35,219 nt of DNA. Origin: Candidatus Methanophagales archaeon. GTDB lineage: Archaea > Halobacteriota > Syntropharchaeia > Alkanophagales > Methanospirareceae. The DNA lies in assembly GCA_028572065.1 (NCBI GenBank), contig JAPVWK010000006.1:1-35219 (forward strand), read 5' to 3'. Under the pieces are notes generated by a model. That model was not told the DNA's origin. It made no database searches and saw only the letters and a program-made list of their open reading frames with translations. Shown here piece after piece: positions 1-6,908 of this stretch (position 1 is its first letter; every line of letters begins with the position of its first letter). The translations under genes were made by a program, and so were the position numbers.

Positions 1-2
1 CA

Positions 3-392
3 TTTGTACGTGAGCAGAAGCGATACCGCAGGAGAAAGAAGAGGAATTTAGTACAGCGACCTTATATTGAGGCTTTGAGGGTATTTGACGAGTTGAAGGC
101 GGAAATAGATTCTTTTGATAAGCACGTTCAGAAGCGGCTGATAAAGATCGAGAAGGGCTGGGAGCATTTTACAGCGTTCTATTTCGTGAAAGGTGCGCCG
201 GCTACGAACAATGGGGTCGAGAACTACTACTCAACAAGCCTGAAGACGCATAGAAAGAAGCAGCTCAGGAGCGATAGAGGGCTCGACAACCAGATAAAGC
301 TTTCGGCAATGAAGAGGGCTGGGCTACTGGGTAAAGGCAAGAAATCCTTACTGGAAGCGTTTTTAGTGTTTATACCGTTTTTGGATTCGTGA
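3..392 (+). CDS. DDE transposase, C-terminal part (cut by window edge)
   Basis: The reading frame is open from base 3 and continues to the TGA at 390-392, so the TTG-started version beginning at 75 is only the visible part of a longer gene. The segment TNNGVENYYSTSLKTHRKK resembles the region around the last catalytic acid of several DDE transposases (TNN-x-x-E followed by a basic helix), and the rest is lysine and arginine rich, as expected for the end of such enzymes. The enzyme would cut and paste its own element. I cannot assign the IS family from this fragment; ISL3-like or ISNCY-like groups are possible. The gene ends about 55 bp before a converging KaiC-like frame. Confidence 0.7.
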   Translation, partial: FVREQKRYRRRKKRNLVQRPYIEALRVFDELKAEIDSFDKHVQKRLIKIEKGWEHFTAFYFVKGAPATNNGVENYYSTSLKTHRKKQLRSDRGLDNQIKLSAMKRAGLLGKGKKSLLEAFLVFIPFLDS

Positions 393-430
393 TAAGGCGT
401 TTACGATTCAAGTTGGTGTGAATGAAGAGG

Positions 431-458
431 GGTGGTTAGCGGTAGCTATCACCTTTTT
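431..458 (+). terminator. Hairpin plus T-run after the transposase
   Basis: An imperfect stem (GGTGGTTAGC against GCTATCACC, loop GGTA) is followed directly by TTTTT on the plus strand, 39 bp after the transposase stop. It would end transcription of the transposase before the converging frame. This was judged by eye only. Confidence 0.45.
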
Positions 459-1066
459 ACTCGTGTAATGGCTGTTTTTGATGTTTTTGTACAGTTTTGG
501 GTAAGAATAATGTGGGTTTTGACAGGAAGTCGATGTGGGATTACTTTATGGTAGTTTACTATTTGCAAACACGATGAAAATGTGGGGTTCAATAGATGAA
601 AAAATAAAAAATCACTGACTTTTTCGATTGTGCCCTCTTTATCCCTTTGCTCGTGATGCCCGGTATAAAAAGCGACTGCTTCCCAAGAATCAATGATAAT
701 GATAGGATGTTCCATCTTTTCTGTCCTTGTATAAACCGCTTTCAGGAACTCAGGGACATTAGAATACTTAAGCGCTTTTATCGAGACCTCTTTTGCTACC
801 GATGTCGGCCCACTTGCGGACTTTGTAGCATCTATGATGTTATCAGGAGCTATCTTTTCCTTTATCCAGGGATGTTGCATATATAGCGTATCCGAATCAA
901 CCCGTGTGGAGAGATACGCGCCGTTTCCCTTCAGCGTGCTTAGCAAAGTAAGCGCAAATACTGTTTTCCCTGATCCCGGTGCCCCCTTTATCAAAAGCGT
1001 TTTCCCGTAATCTTCATTGAAAAAACATTTTATCTCTGCCGGAATCCATGAATAATCCTCTATCAT
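449..1066 (-). pseudogene. KaiC/RecA-superfamily ATPase, truncated by the IS
   Basis: Residues 1-153 look like an archaeal KaiC-like ATPase: a Walker A motif GAPGSGKT at about 28-35, a Walker B-like strand PIIIIDSWEA at about 121-130, and sensible archaeal sequence up to GTIEKVSDF. From about residue 154 (near base 608) the protein becomes unrelated, with His, Asn and Thr rich filler and no KaiC motifs, and it ends at 449. A normal KaiC-domain protein of this kind is about 220-250 residues or longer, so the C-terminal half of the RecA fold is missing. The simplest reading is that the IS on the left inserted into the gene and the frame now runs into IS DNA. The remaining piece keeps the nucleotide-binding loop but probably cannot fold normally. 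Related archaeal KaiC-like ATPases are signalling proteins of unknown partner. Confidence 0.6.
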
Positions 1067-1146
1067 TTGTAGTGTGAATATCCTTTATAGCATTTATTTA
1101 TTTGCCGTCTTTAATCTTACACAATCATCTATACATTTGTATAATC

Positions 1147-1155
1147 CTTTTATAA
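1147..1155 (+). promoter_or_regulatory. TATA box of the ribosomal/RNAP operon
   Basis: CTTTTATAAT lies about 36 bp before the eL18 start codon, the spacing expected for an archaeal box A with a leader of roughly 10 nt. It is the only good TATA element in the gap between the KaiC remnant and eL18. Confidence 0.55.
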
Positions 1156-1186
1156 TTCAAAGATCTAAAAACTCAAAGGCGAAGAG

Positions 1187-1558
1187 ATGCAAAGAAAGAA
1201 AAAGACGGACCCAAGGATTGATGGGTTAGTAGATGAACTGAAAAAAATTGCGAGAGAGAAAGAGGTTCCTATTTGGCGCGACATTGCGAAGCGTTTAGAG
1301 AAGCCCCGGGGGACTTATGCCGAGGTAAACCTGAGTAAGATAAATAGGTATTCAAATGCGAATGATCAGATAGTGGTACCAGGGAAGGTACTAAGCACGG
1401 GTGTGATTGATAAGCCAGTCACGGTTGCCGCTTTGAGCTTCAGCAAAAAGGCACTGGAAAAGATTAGCGAGGTCGAGGGGGGAGCAGGAAAGTGCATGGG
1501 TATCGAGGAATTAGCGAGAAATAACCCAAAAGGGTCGGGTGTGAAGATAATCATCTGA
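1187..1558 (+). CDS. rpl18e: 50S ribosomal protein eL18 (L18e)
   Basis: This 123-residue protein is the archaeal/eukaryotic large-subunit protein eL18. It matches the family in length and in characteristic stretches: an N-terminal KKTDPRIDGLVDELKK, PIWRDIAKRLEKPRG, VPGKVLSTGVIDKPVTVAALSFS and the C-terminal glycine-rich GSGVKIII. It is the first gene of a ribosomal/RNA polymerase cluster (eL18, uL13, uS9, RpoN, tRNA, RpoK), the order commonly found in Euryarchaeota. The ATG start follows a short leader from the TATA box at about 1150, with a weak purine-rich ribosome binding site. The following gene begins 46 bp after its stop. Confidence 0.96.
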   Translation: MQRKKKTDPRIDGLVDELKKIAREKEVPIWRDIAKRLEKPRGTYAEVNLSKINRYSNANDQIVVPGKVLSTGVIDKPVTVAALSFSKKALEKISEVEGGAGKCMGIEELARNNPKGSGVKIII

Positions 1559-1604
1559 GTATTAAAAATCAAAAATAAAGCTTTTTAAAAGTTTTATCAA
1601 AAAT

Positions 1605-2048
1605 GTGATGAGTGAAGAGATGGAGATAATAGATGGGGAAGGACTTATCCTAGGAAGATTAGCGAGCGAAGTAGCGAGTGAGTTGCTAAAAGAGCACGGG
1701 AAGAGAATAACTATCGTTAATGCCGAGCGCGTGTTAATAAGTGGATCCAAGGTGGCGATACTCAAGGACTACAAAAGAAGAAAGGATCAAGGCTCGAGAG
1801 AGCAAGGCCCCTACTTCCCAAAGATGCCGGATAGAATACTGAAGCGGACTATAAGGGGGATGCTACCGTATAAGAGAGAGCGGGGTAGAGATGCTTTTTC
1901 AAGATTGCGCGTGTATCTTGGCATACCGCGGGAATATGCGGGGCAAGAGCGGAAGCGCGTAGAAAATGCAGATGCAGAAAGGTTATCAATTGCGAAATAT
2001 GTGACTTTAGGAGAGGTGAGTGAGAAGTTAGGATGGGCACCAAAGTAA
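1605..2048 (+). CDS. rpl13: 50S ribosomal protein uL13 (L13)
   Basis: Archaeal uL13 of the large subunit. Family landmarks are IIDGEGLILGRLAS at the N-terminus, VNAERVLISG in the middle and the RTIRGMLPYK segment. Three in-frame starts are possible: GTG 1605, ATG 1608 and ATG 1620. The last gives MEIIDGEGLILGR, which is where most family members begin, so the true protein may be 142 residues. Its 3' end overlaps the uS9 gene by 16 bp, so the two are translationally coupled. Confidence 0.95.
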   Translation: MMSEEMEIIDGEGLILGRLASEVASELLKEHGKRITIVNAERVLISGSKVAILKDYKRRKDQGSREQGPYFPKMPDRILKRTIRGMLPYKRERGRDAFSRLRVYLGIPREYAGQERKRVENADAERLSIAKYVTLGEVSEKLGWAPK

Positions 2049-2470
2049 AGGTAAAGAAGATAATAAACCAAGTAGGGAAACGGAAGACGGCAATTGCACG
2101 AGTAACAGTAAAAGAAGGTAAGGGCATTGTGAGAATAAACAAGAAGCCTTTGGAACTACTGGAACCAGAAGTGGTGAGGACAAAGATTTCTGAGCCGCTG
2201 TTTATTGCTTCGGAGCATCCTGATGTTGCTGGAGATGTTGGCAGTATCGAACTGGATGTAGAAGTGAAGGGTGGTGGTTTTATGGGTCAGGCAGAGGCAG
2301 CCCGAACTGCTATTGCTCGTGGGCTAGTGGACTGGACAGGGAACGAAGGACTAAAGGATATATATCTTGAATACGATAGAAGCTTATTGGTCAGCGATGT
2401 AAGACAGAAGGAGCCAAAGAAGTTTGGTGCGAAAGGTGCAAGAGCACACAGACAGAAGTCTTATAGGTGA
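2033..2470 (+). CDS. rps9: 30S ribosomal protein uS9 (S9)
   Basis: uS9 of the small subunit, 145 residues. It carries the family motifs GKRKTAIARV near the N-terminus, GGGFMGQAEAARTAIARGL in the middle, and the very basic C-terminal tail ending RAHRQKSYR that reaches the P-site tRNA. The ATG start lies within the end of uL13, consistent with coupled translation in the operon. The next gene, rpoN, follows after 24 bp. Confidence 0.97.
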   Translation: MGTKVKVKKIINQVGKRKTAIARVTVKEGKGIVRINKKPLELLEPEVVRTKISEPLFIASEHPDVAGDVGSIELDVEVKGGGFMGQAEAARTAIARGLVDWTGNEGLKDIYLEYDRSLLVSDVRQKEPKKFGAKGARAHRQKSYR

Positions 2471-2494
2471 AGTATGCGAGGTAATTGTTGAACT

Positions 2495-2680
2495 ATGATT
2501 CCAGTTAGGTGCTTCACATGTGGAAAGCCAATATCAGAAGTGTGGGAAGACTATAAAGAGCGGATAAAACAGGAAGATCCTGGTAAGGTACTGGATGATT
2601 TGGGAGTAAAGAGATATTGCTGTCGGCGGATGCTATTATCGCATGTAGAGCTAATAGATGAGCTAGCGCCGTATGGCTGA
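2495..2680 (+). CDS. rpoN: RNA polymerase subunit N (Rpb10)
   Basis: A 61-residue protein identical in design to archaeal RpoN/eukaryotic Rpb10. It starts [13 protein letters not shown], has a CxxC pair at residues 6-9 and a CC pair in [17 protein letters not shown], which together bind one zinc. The subunit helps to assemble the RpoB/RpoD-RpoL platform of RNA polymerase. It sits in the usual archaeal neighbourhood after uS9 and is followed by a tRNA gene 14 bp downstream of its stop, presumably in the same transcript. Confidence 0.97.
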   Translation: MIPVRCFTCGKPISEVWEDYKERIKQEDPGKVLDDLGVKRYCCRRMLLSHVELIDELAPYG

Positions 2681-2694
2681 TGGAAATGAGAGGG

Positions 2695-2769
2695 GGGGTT
2701 GTAGGGTAGCTTGGACTATCCTTCGGCGTTCGGGACGCCGCGACCTGAGTTCAAATCTCAGCAACCCCA
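2695..2769 (+). tRNA. tRNA-Pro, anticodon CGG
   Basis: The sequence folds as a cloverleaf: acceptor GGGGTTG (2695-2701) with CAACCCC (2762-2768), D arm GGGT/ATCC, anticodon stem CGGCG (2724-2728) with CGCCG (2736-2740), a seven-base loop TTCGGGA with anticodon CGG at 2731-2733, and T arm CTGAG (2745-2749), TTCAAAT loop, CTCAG (2757-2761). The discriminator base is A and no CCA is encoded. No intron is seen. The gene lies between rpoN and rpoK on the same strand, so the tRNA must be cut out of a protein-coding transcript or have its own promoter. Confidence 0.93.
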
Positions 2770-2792
2770 TCTGACTATAGAAGGGCTAAAGG

Positions 2793-2984
2793 TTGGTCTG
2801 TTTGGAAAAAGAAAGAAAGAAATATACGAAATATGAAACCGCACGTATTATAGGCGCAAGGGCGCTGCAAATAGCCGCCGGTGCACCCGTGCTCATAGAA
2901 ACGGATGAAATAGACTCCATAGAGATAGCTATGCTGGAATTCGATAAAGGCGTTATCCCAATAACTGTGAAGCGAGAAGGCTAG
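2793..2984 (+). CDS. rpoK: RNA polymerase subunit K (Rpb6)
   Basis: A short protein with the RpoK/Rpb6 core: [19 protein letters not shown], then [20 protein letters not shown] and the basic end IPITVKREG. It stabilises the RNA polymerase clamp. The listed start is TTG at 2793 with AAAGG just upstream; a second TTG at 2802 would give a 60-residue protein. It lies 24 bp after the tRNA and ends the plus-strand operon, converging on metG. Confidence 0.95.
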   Translation: MVCLEKERKKYTKYETARIIGARALQIAAGAPVLIETDEIDSIEIAMLEFDKGVIPITVKREG

Positions 2985-3011
2985 GCGGAAGACTACAACG
3001 GACGATTAAAA

Positions 3012-4628
3012 TTACGTTTCTACCCTCTTGAATAACATCTTCGGTTTTCCCAACGCTTGCCCGCTCTCTATTGGTACCATTAACTCATCTAGCTTTACAG
3101 AATGTACATCACTTTCCATACCTATTTGATGCCACATTTCATCCATCTTTTCCGGCATCACCGGCTCTAGCAATATACACACCGCTTTTAATAGCTGTAA
3201 TGCGTTTTTGATTACGATTCCTGCCCTAGCCCTACCTTCTTCACCTTGTTTTATCAAATGCCAGGGCTCCTCACGATGGAAAAAACGGTTCCCGAAGTCC
3301 GCAAGTGCCATCACCGCATCAACAAGCTTCTTGAATTCGTACTCTTCCACCGCGTTTATCACTTCCGCGCGCCTCGCCTCTATCGCGGCAAATACCTCTT
3401 TTTCTATGTCGCCTTCGGGTACCACGGCGTAATTTTTACGAGCAAATGTAAGAACACGATGAACGAGATTTCCGAGAACGCCAACCAACTCATTGTTCAC
3501 ACGCATAGAATAGGAGTCCCAGGAGAAATCCAACTCCTTCGTGTGACTCGATTGTGCTACCAAATAATACCTTAACGTATCAGGATGAAAACGTTCTAAA
3601 AACTCTGTTGTCCATATCACGTTTCCCCTGCTCTTCGAGAATTTTTCACCATTTATTTTTACCATACCCGAGGCAACGACCGCATCAGGCAGCGAATACT
3701 CTGCCCCTTTAAGCATCGCCGGCCAGAATATGCAGTGATGATAAATGATGTCGGTGCCAATGAAATGAACAATAGCAGCTTCATCATCCTTCCAATATTT
3801 TTCCCAGCCCCCATTTCCCATTAGTAACTCTTCGGTAAACGATATATACCCAATGGGGGCATCTACCCAGACGTAAACAACCAGATCGTCACTACCCGGG
3901 AATTTAACGCCCCATTCTAAATTCCTTGTTATGCACCAATCCAATAGTTCTTTCTTTACCCATTCCCGTGCATAGTTCCGGGCATTCAGCGTACCACCCA
4001 GTTTATCCAGATATGAAGACAAGAACTCGGCAAATGTAGAAAGTGCAAAGAAGAACTGCTCCTGTTCCTTGAAGACCGCATCGTTCCCACAAATCTTACA
4101 TTTCGGCTCTATTATCTCACCTGGTTCAAGATGCTTACCACAGCCCTGATCACACTCATCGCCTCGAGCAATAGCGCCGCAGTGCAGGCATTTACCCTCC
4201 ACGTACCGATCAGGTAGGAACCGCCCACATGTATTGCAATACGCCTGTTTTACTACTTTCTTATAGACATAATCCTTCTCTATCAACTTATTCACTATTT
4301 CTTCCGTTCTTACATGGTTACTTTCTGAATCGGTCTGCCCGTAATAGTCGAAATCCACTTTCAGCGTTTTGAATACATGCTTGAAATGCTCGTGATACTT
4401 CTCGACCACCTTTTCAGGTGTGATGCCTTGTGCTTCTGCACTCAGCACAATCGGCGTCCCATGCGTATCGGAACCACTAATAAACCGTACATCGTAGCCC
4501 ATTTTCCGGAGCATCCGCACGTAGATGTCGGCGGGGACGTAAGTCCTGAGGTGCCCTATGTGGCACTCACCATTAACATAAGGCAGTGCGGAGGTTACCA
4601 AAACAGGCTTATCAACTGGAATCTTCAT
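3012..4628 (-). CDS. metG: Methionyl-tRNA synthetase
   Basis: Class I aminoacyl-tRNA synthetase that charges tRNA-Met. The HIGH motif is intact (HIGH at residues 23-26, after PYVNGEC), the KMSKS motif appears as KFSKS in the second half of the protein, and the connective region holds two zinc-knuckle blocks ([10 protein letters not shown] with CLHCG, then CDQGC and CKICG). At 538 residues it is the compact form: the C-terminal EMAP/Arc1p-like tRNA-binding domain seen in longer MetG proteins is absent. The ATG at 4628 is preceded by a TATA-like element at 4655-4665, giving a nearly leaderless transcript. The 5' end of this gene took part in the segmental duplication described at 4586-6492. Confidence 0.97.
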   Translation of the reverse strand: MKIPVDKPVLVTSALPYVNGECHIGHLRTYVPADIYVRMLRKMGYDVRFISGSDTHGTPIVLSAEAQGITPEKVVEKYHEHFKHVFKTLKVDFDYYGQTDSESNHVRTEEIVNKLIEKDYVYKKVVKQAYCNTCGRFLPDRYVEGKCLHCGAIARGDECDQGCGKHLEPGEIIEPKCKICGNDAVFKEQEQFFFALSTFAEFLSSYLDKLGGTLNARNYAREWVKKELLDWCITRNLEWGVKFPGSDDLVVYVWVDAPIGYISFTEELLMGNGGWEKYWKDDEAAIVHFIGTDIIYHHCIFWPAMLKGAEYSLPDAVVASGMVKINGEKFSKSRGNVIWTTEFLERFHPDTLRYYLVAQSSHTKELDFSWDSYSMRVNNELVGVLGNLVHRVLTFARKNYAVVPEGDIEKEVFAAIEARRAEVINAVEEYEFKKLVDAVMALADFGNRFFHREEPWHLIKQGEEGRARAGIVIKNALQLLKAVCILLEPVMPEKMDEMWHQIGMESDVHSVKLDELMVPIESGQALGKPKMLFKRVET

Positions 4629-4654
4629 TTGTTAATAGCAATAGGGTCTACGCT

Positions 4655-4665
4655 AATAATAAAGG
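4655..4665 (-). promoter_or_regulatory. TATA box of metG
   Basis: On the minus strand CCTTTATTATT lies 27-37 bp before the metG ATG, which places the start of transcription at or just before the start codon. No Shine-Dalgarno sequence is present, consistent with a leaderless message. Confidence 0.4.
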
Positions 4666-4688
4666 TACTTGTACAGCAGCGGGTAAGA

Positions 4689-4734
4689 AGCAGATTAAGA
4701 ATGGGGCGAGTAATCGCCCCATTCTTAATCTGCT
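4689..4734. repeat. Perfect 21-bp inverted repeat with a 4-nt loop
   Basis: The left arm (4689-4709, starting AGCAGATTAAG) is exactly complementary to the right arm (4714-4734), leaving only GTAA as a loop. It lies between the secreted-protein gene and metG, both on the minus strand. The corresponding part of the duplicated copy (around 5720-5745) lacks it, so it was either inserted here or lost there. It could act as a very stable RNA hairpin, an end of transcription for the upstream gene, or a miniature palindromic element. No T-run follows on either strand. Confidence 0.9.
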
Positions 4735-4768
4735 AACTAAACAATCAAGGTAAAAAAAATCATCGTAC

Positions 4769-4847
4769 TTGTTTACCGCGGAGCCAAGATAAATATTTAA
4801 TCTATCTACCTTGCCTCACTGCTTTCTGCAACATTGACGGTAAACAA
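4769..4847. repeat. Spaced inverted repeat TTGTTTACCG/CGGTAAACAA, copy 1
   Basis: Ten-base arms at 4769-4778 and 4838-4847 enclose about 59 bp. The same pair with conserved flanks (CGGAGCCAAGAT after the left arm) recurs at 5764-5832, each time downstream of a secreted-protein gene. It could be a 3' RNA structure or a binding site; its function is unknown. Confidence 0.6.
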
Positions 4848-4912
4848 ATACAATACATTCACTCACGGTTAGAAAAGCTCTAATTGTCGCTGAGATCCCC
4901 TAGCCTATGGTT

Positions 4913-5512
4913 TTAGTTATTATTGTTCCAACCAAACGTATTAGGGATACTCCCAATCACACTGTTCCCGTTACTAAAGCTCCAACCAAACGTATTAGGG
5001 ATACTCCCAATCACATCGTTCTCGTTATTAAAGCTCCAACCAAATGTATTAGGGATACTCCCAATCACATCGTTCTCGTTATTAAAGCTCCAACCAAACG
5101 TATTAGGGATACTCCCAATCACATCGTTCTCGTTATTAAAGCTCCAACCCGGTATTGTAGGTCTTTCTGGTACCTGCCCGATTGTACCGTTACCAGGCGG
5201 GAAAATGCGATAGCTCGGATTTCGGGATTGCCATCCAAACGTGGATTTATTCAGATACCGGGCACCGTCCATCATACTATATCTATTATTAACCCCGTCC
5301 TGTGGCGTCTCTGCCTCAAATGCCGGGAACCTCCACGAGGGTTGTCCTGCTGACGTATCCGTATCTATATTTGCTACCCTCTCAGTAAGCACTCCCGAGG
5401 GCCCCCGTACGTAATAGCCCTTTTGCTCGTTTGCAACTGCGGCACTAGCGAAAGCACTCAGGATAACTAATCCTGCCAGAGCCAACACCCCCAACTTTTT
5501 TGCTTTAATCAT
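4913..5512 (-). CDS. Secreted protein with four 18-residue repeats (paralogue A)
   Basis: I do not recognise this family. The N-terminus is a clear Sec signal peptide: basic MIKAKKLG, a hydrophobic stretch to about residue 22, then an AxA-type cleavage region near ASAAVA. Mature features are a YYVRGPSGxLTERV block, a FPPGNGTIGQ block, and C-terminal tandem repeats of the 18-residue unit NTFGWSFNNENDVIGSIP, ending in a short Asn tail. The protein is rich in Gly, Asn, Pro and aromatic residues and has no membrane anchor, so it is probably an exported, possibly surface or matrix-associated, structural protein. It shares its signal peptide and first blocks with the gene at 5883-6353, from which it differs mainly by the repeat array. 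A strong GGAGG ribosome binding site and a BRE/TATA promoter lie upstream. Confidence 0.8.
   Translation of the reverse strand: MIKAKKLGVLALAGLVILSAFASAAVANEQKGYYVRGPSGVLTERVANIDTDTSAGQPSWRFPAFEAETPQDGVNNRYSMMDGARYLNKSTFGWQSRNPSYRIFPPGNGTIGQVPERPTIPGWSFNNENDVIGSIPNTFGWSFNNENDVIGSIPNTFGWSFNNENDVIGSIPNTFGWSFSNGNSVIGSIPNTFGWNNNN
4928..5143 (-). repeat. Four tandem 54-bp coding repeats
   Basis: Units start at 4928, 4982, 5036 and 5090, and a divergent partial unit follows from 5144. The central units are almost identical at the base level, including silent positions, while the unit nearest the C-terminus has drifted (SFSNGNSVIG). This points to recent expansion by slippage or unequal exchange. 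Each unit encodes 18 residues, so copy-number changes keep the frame. Confidence 0.95.
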
Positions 5513-5518
5513 GTTATT

Positions 5519-5580
5519 TCCTCCTCTGTTCTATTCTGCATTAATATATTAGTCATAACCCCTTATAAACTTTCCGCTCC
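5519..5580 (-). promoter_or_regulatory. Promoter and ribosome binding site of paralogue A
   Basis: On the minus strand a purine-rich BRE (GGAGCGGAAA, 5571-5580) precedes the TATA box GTTTATAAGG (5561-5570). An AGAGGAGG ribosome binding site lies at about 5520-5527, seven bases before the ATG at 5512. The same arrangement is kept in front of paralogue B, so it was copied with the gene. The strong elements suggest high expression. Confidence 0.7.
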
Positions 5581-5605
5581 TATTCTATCATAAAAAGGGT
5601 TTGAG

Positions 5606-5656
5606 ATGAAGAAAATGGGTATTACCGATACGAGATTTGCAATGTATGATATAGGT
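5606..5656 (+). pseudogene. ribC 5' stub at the duplication junction
   Basis: Seventeen codons beginning MKKMGITDTRFAMYDIG match the first 17 codons of the intact riboflavin synthase at 6442 ([17 protein letters not shown]). The match stops abruptly at 5656, where metG-derived sequence begins in the opposite orientation. The stub keeps its start codon and upstream region, so a short meaningless peptide may still be made. Confidence 0.85.
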
Positions 5657-5698
5657 GCGGAGGTTACCAGAACTGGCTTATCAACTGGAATATTTCAT
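5655..5698 (-). pseudogene. metG 5' stub at the duplication junction
   Basis: The minus-strand sequence matches the first 14 or so codons of metG (4586-4628), including the ATG equivalent at 5696-5698, but has a one-base insertion just after the start and several substitutions. It abuts the ribC stub directly. The gap 5699-5882 holds the metG-promoter relic, the second copy of the spaced inverted repeat (5764-5832) and nothing else that I can recognise. Confidence 0.8.
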
Positions 5699-5763
5699 TT
5701 GCTAATAGCAATAGAGTCTACACTATTATTAAAAAATAGAGTTGGTAAAAAAAAACATTGTAC

Positions 5764-5832
5764 TTGTTTACCGCGGAGCCAAGATGAATATCCATCCTAC
5801 CTCCCTTGTTTTCTGCATCCAACGGTAAACAA
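5764..5832. repeat. Spaced inverted repeat TTGTTTACCG/CGGTAAACAA, copy 2
   Basis: Arms at 5764-5773 and 5823-5832 enclose about 49 bp. Both arms and the adjacent CGGAGCC and TTTCTGCA segments are conserved relative to copy 1, while the sequence between them has drifted. This suggests the arms are under selection. The element lies just downstream of secreted gene B. Confidence 0.6.
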
Positions 5833-5882
5833 ACACAATACAGTTACAAGGCTATCTTACGCACTCTTTGCCGGTGTCTCGC

Positions 5883-6353
5883 TTAGTTTTCACCAAAAAT
5901 TTTCCATCCGTCAAGAACCAGCAAATTGTTTCCGCTAGCCTGATTATTCATATACCACCGGACATTGTCCATCATACCGCCTCCCCTATAATCGTTCCAA
6001 CCAAACGTATTTTCTTCTGGTAACTGCCCTGTTACATTACCAGGCGGAAAAACGAAATAGCCCTTATATTGGGATTGCGTGGATTGATTCAGATAATCCC
6101 GGACATTGTCCGTTATACCGTATCCCCTATTAAGATCCCAACCCTGTGGCGTCTTGGCCCCCTCAGGGAACCCCCACGGGTGCATTGCTGGCGTATACGT
6201 CATGTTTATATCTGGTACTCTCTCAGTAAGCTCTCCCGATGGGCCCCGTACGTAATAGGTCTTTGCCCCATATGCGATTGACGTACTAGCCAAAACACTC
6301 AGGATAACTAATCCAGCCAAAGCCAATACCCCCACCCTTTTTGCTTTATTCAT
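5883..6353 (-). CDS. Secreted protein (paralogue B, without repeat array)
   Basis: A 156-residue exported protein of unknown family, paralogous to the gene at 4913-5512. The signal peptide MNKAKRVGVLALAGLVILS is nearly the same, and the mature part shares YYVRGPSGELTERV, the FPPGN-TGQLPE block and one NTFGW unit. In place of tandem 18-residue repeats it has two related segments containing a short DNVR motif (DNVRDYLNQS and DNVRWYMNNQ), so it also has loose internal repetition. Asn, Gly and Tyr are abundant; there is no cysteine or membrane anchor. The GGAGG ribosome binding site and BRE/TATA promoter are conserved with paralogue A. Both genes point away from ribC. Confidence 0.78.
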   Translation of the reverse strand: MNKAKRVGVLALAGLVILSVLASTSIAYGAKTYYVRGPSGELTERVPDINMTYTPAMHPWGFPEGAKTPQGWDLNRGYGITDNVRDYLNQSTQSQYKGYFVFPPGNVTGQLPEENTFGWNDYRGGGMMDNVRWYMNNQASGNNLLVLDGWKIFGEN

Positions 6354-6360
6354 ATTATTA

Positions 6361-6906
<546 letters not shown>

Positions 6907-6908
6907 CC

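Larger units (their letters stand above)
1..607 (+). mobile_element. Right-hand part of an insertion sequence
   Basis: The left edge of the window lies inside a mobile element: it contains the C-terminal part of a DDE transposase followed by about 215 bp of non-coding DNA with a terminator-like hairpin. The right boundary is inferred, not seen directly. The neighbouring KaiC-like reading frame on the minus strand reads sensibly down to about 608 and then becomes low-complexity sequence without family character, so the element probably ends near 600-608. The left end and its inverted repeat are outside the window, so no repeat pair or target duplication can be verified. Confidence 0.55.
4586..5656. 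repeat. Segmental tandem duplication, left unit
   Basis: This unit runs from the 5' end of metG through the intergenic region, secreted gene A and its promoter, to the first 17 codons of a ribC copy. It is homologous to the right unit at 5655-6492. The stretch 4585-4660 (metG 5' end) matches 5654-5730, and 5606-5656 matches 6442-6492 (44 of 51 bases by eye). The left unit is longer mainly because of the 54-bp repeats and the 21-bp palindrome region. Confidence 0.85.

Noticed and set aside
3246-3575. Plus-strand frames opposite metG
   Set aside because: Shadows of the synthetase gene, without start signals or recognisable products.
4928-5143. Regular 54-bp repeats suggestive of a CRISPR array
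   Set aside because: The units are directly adjacent with no unique spacers, and they encode a regular 18-residue protein repeat in a gene with a signal peptide.
5606-5938. Plus-strand reading frame of 110 codons
   Set aside because: It is a chance fusion across the duplication junction: 17 ribC codons followed by antisense metG and intergenic sequence.
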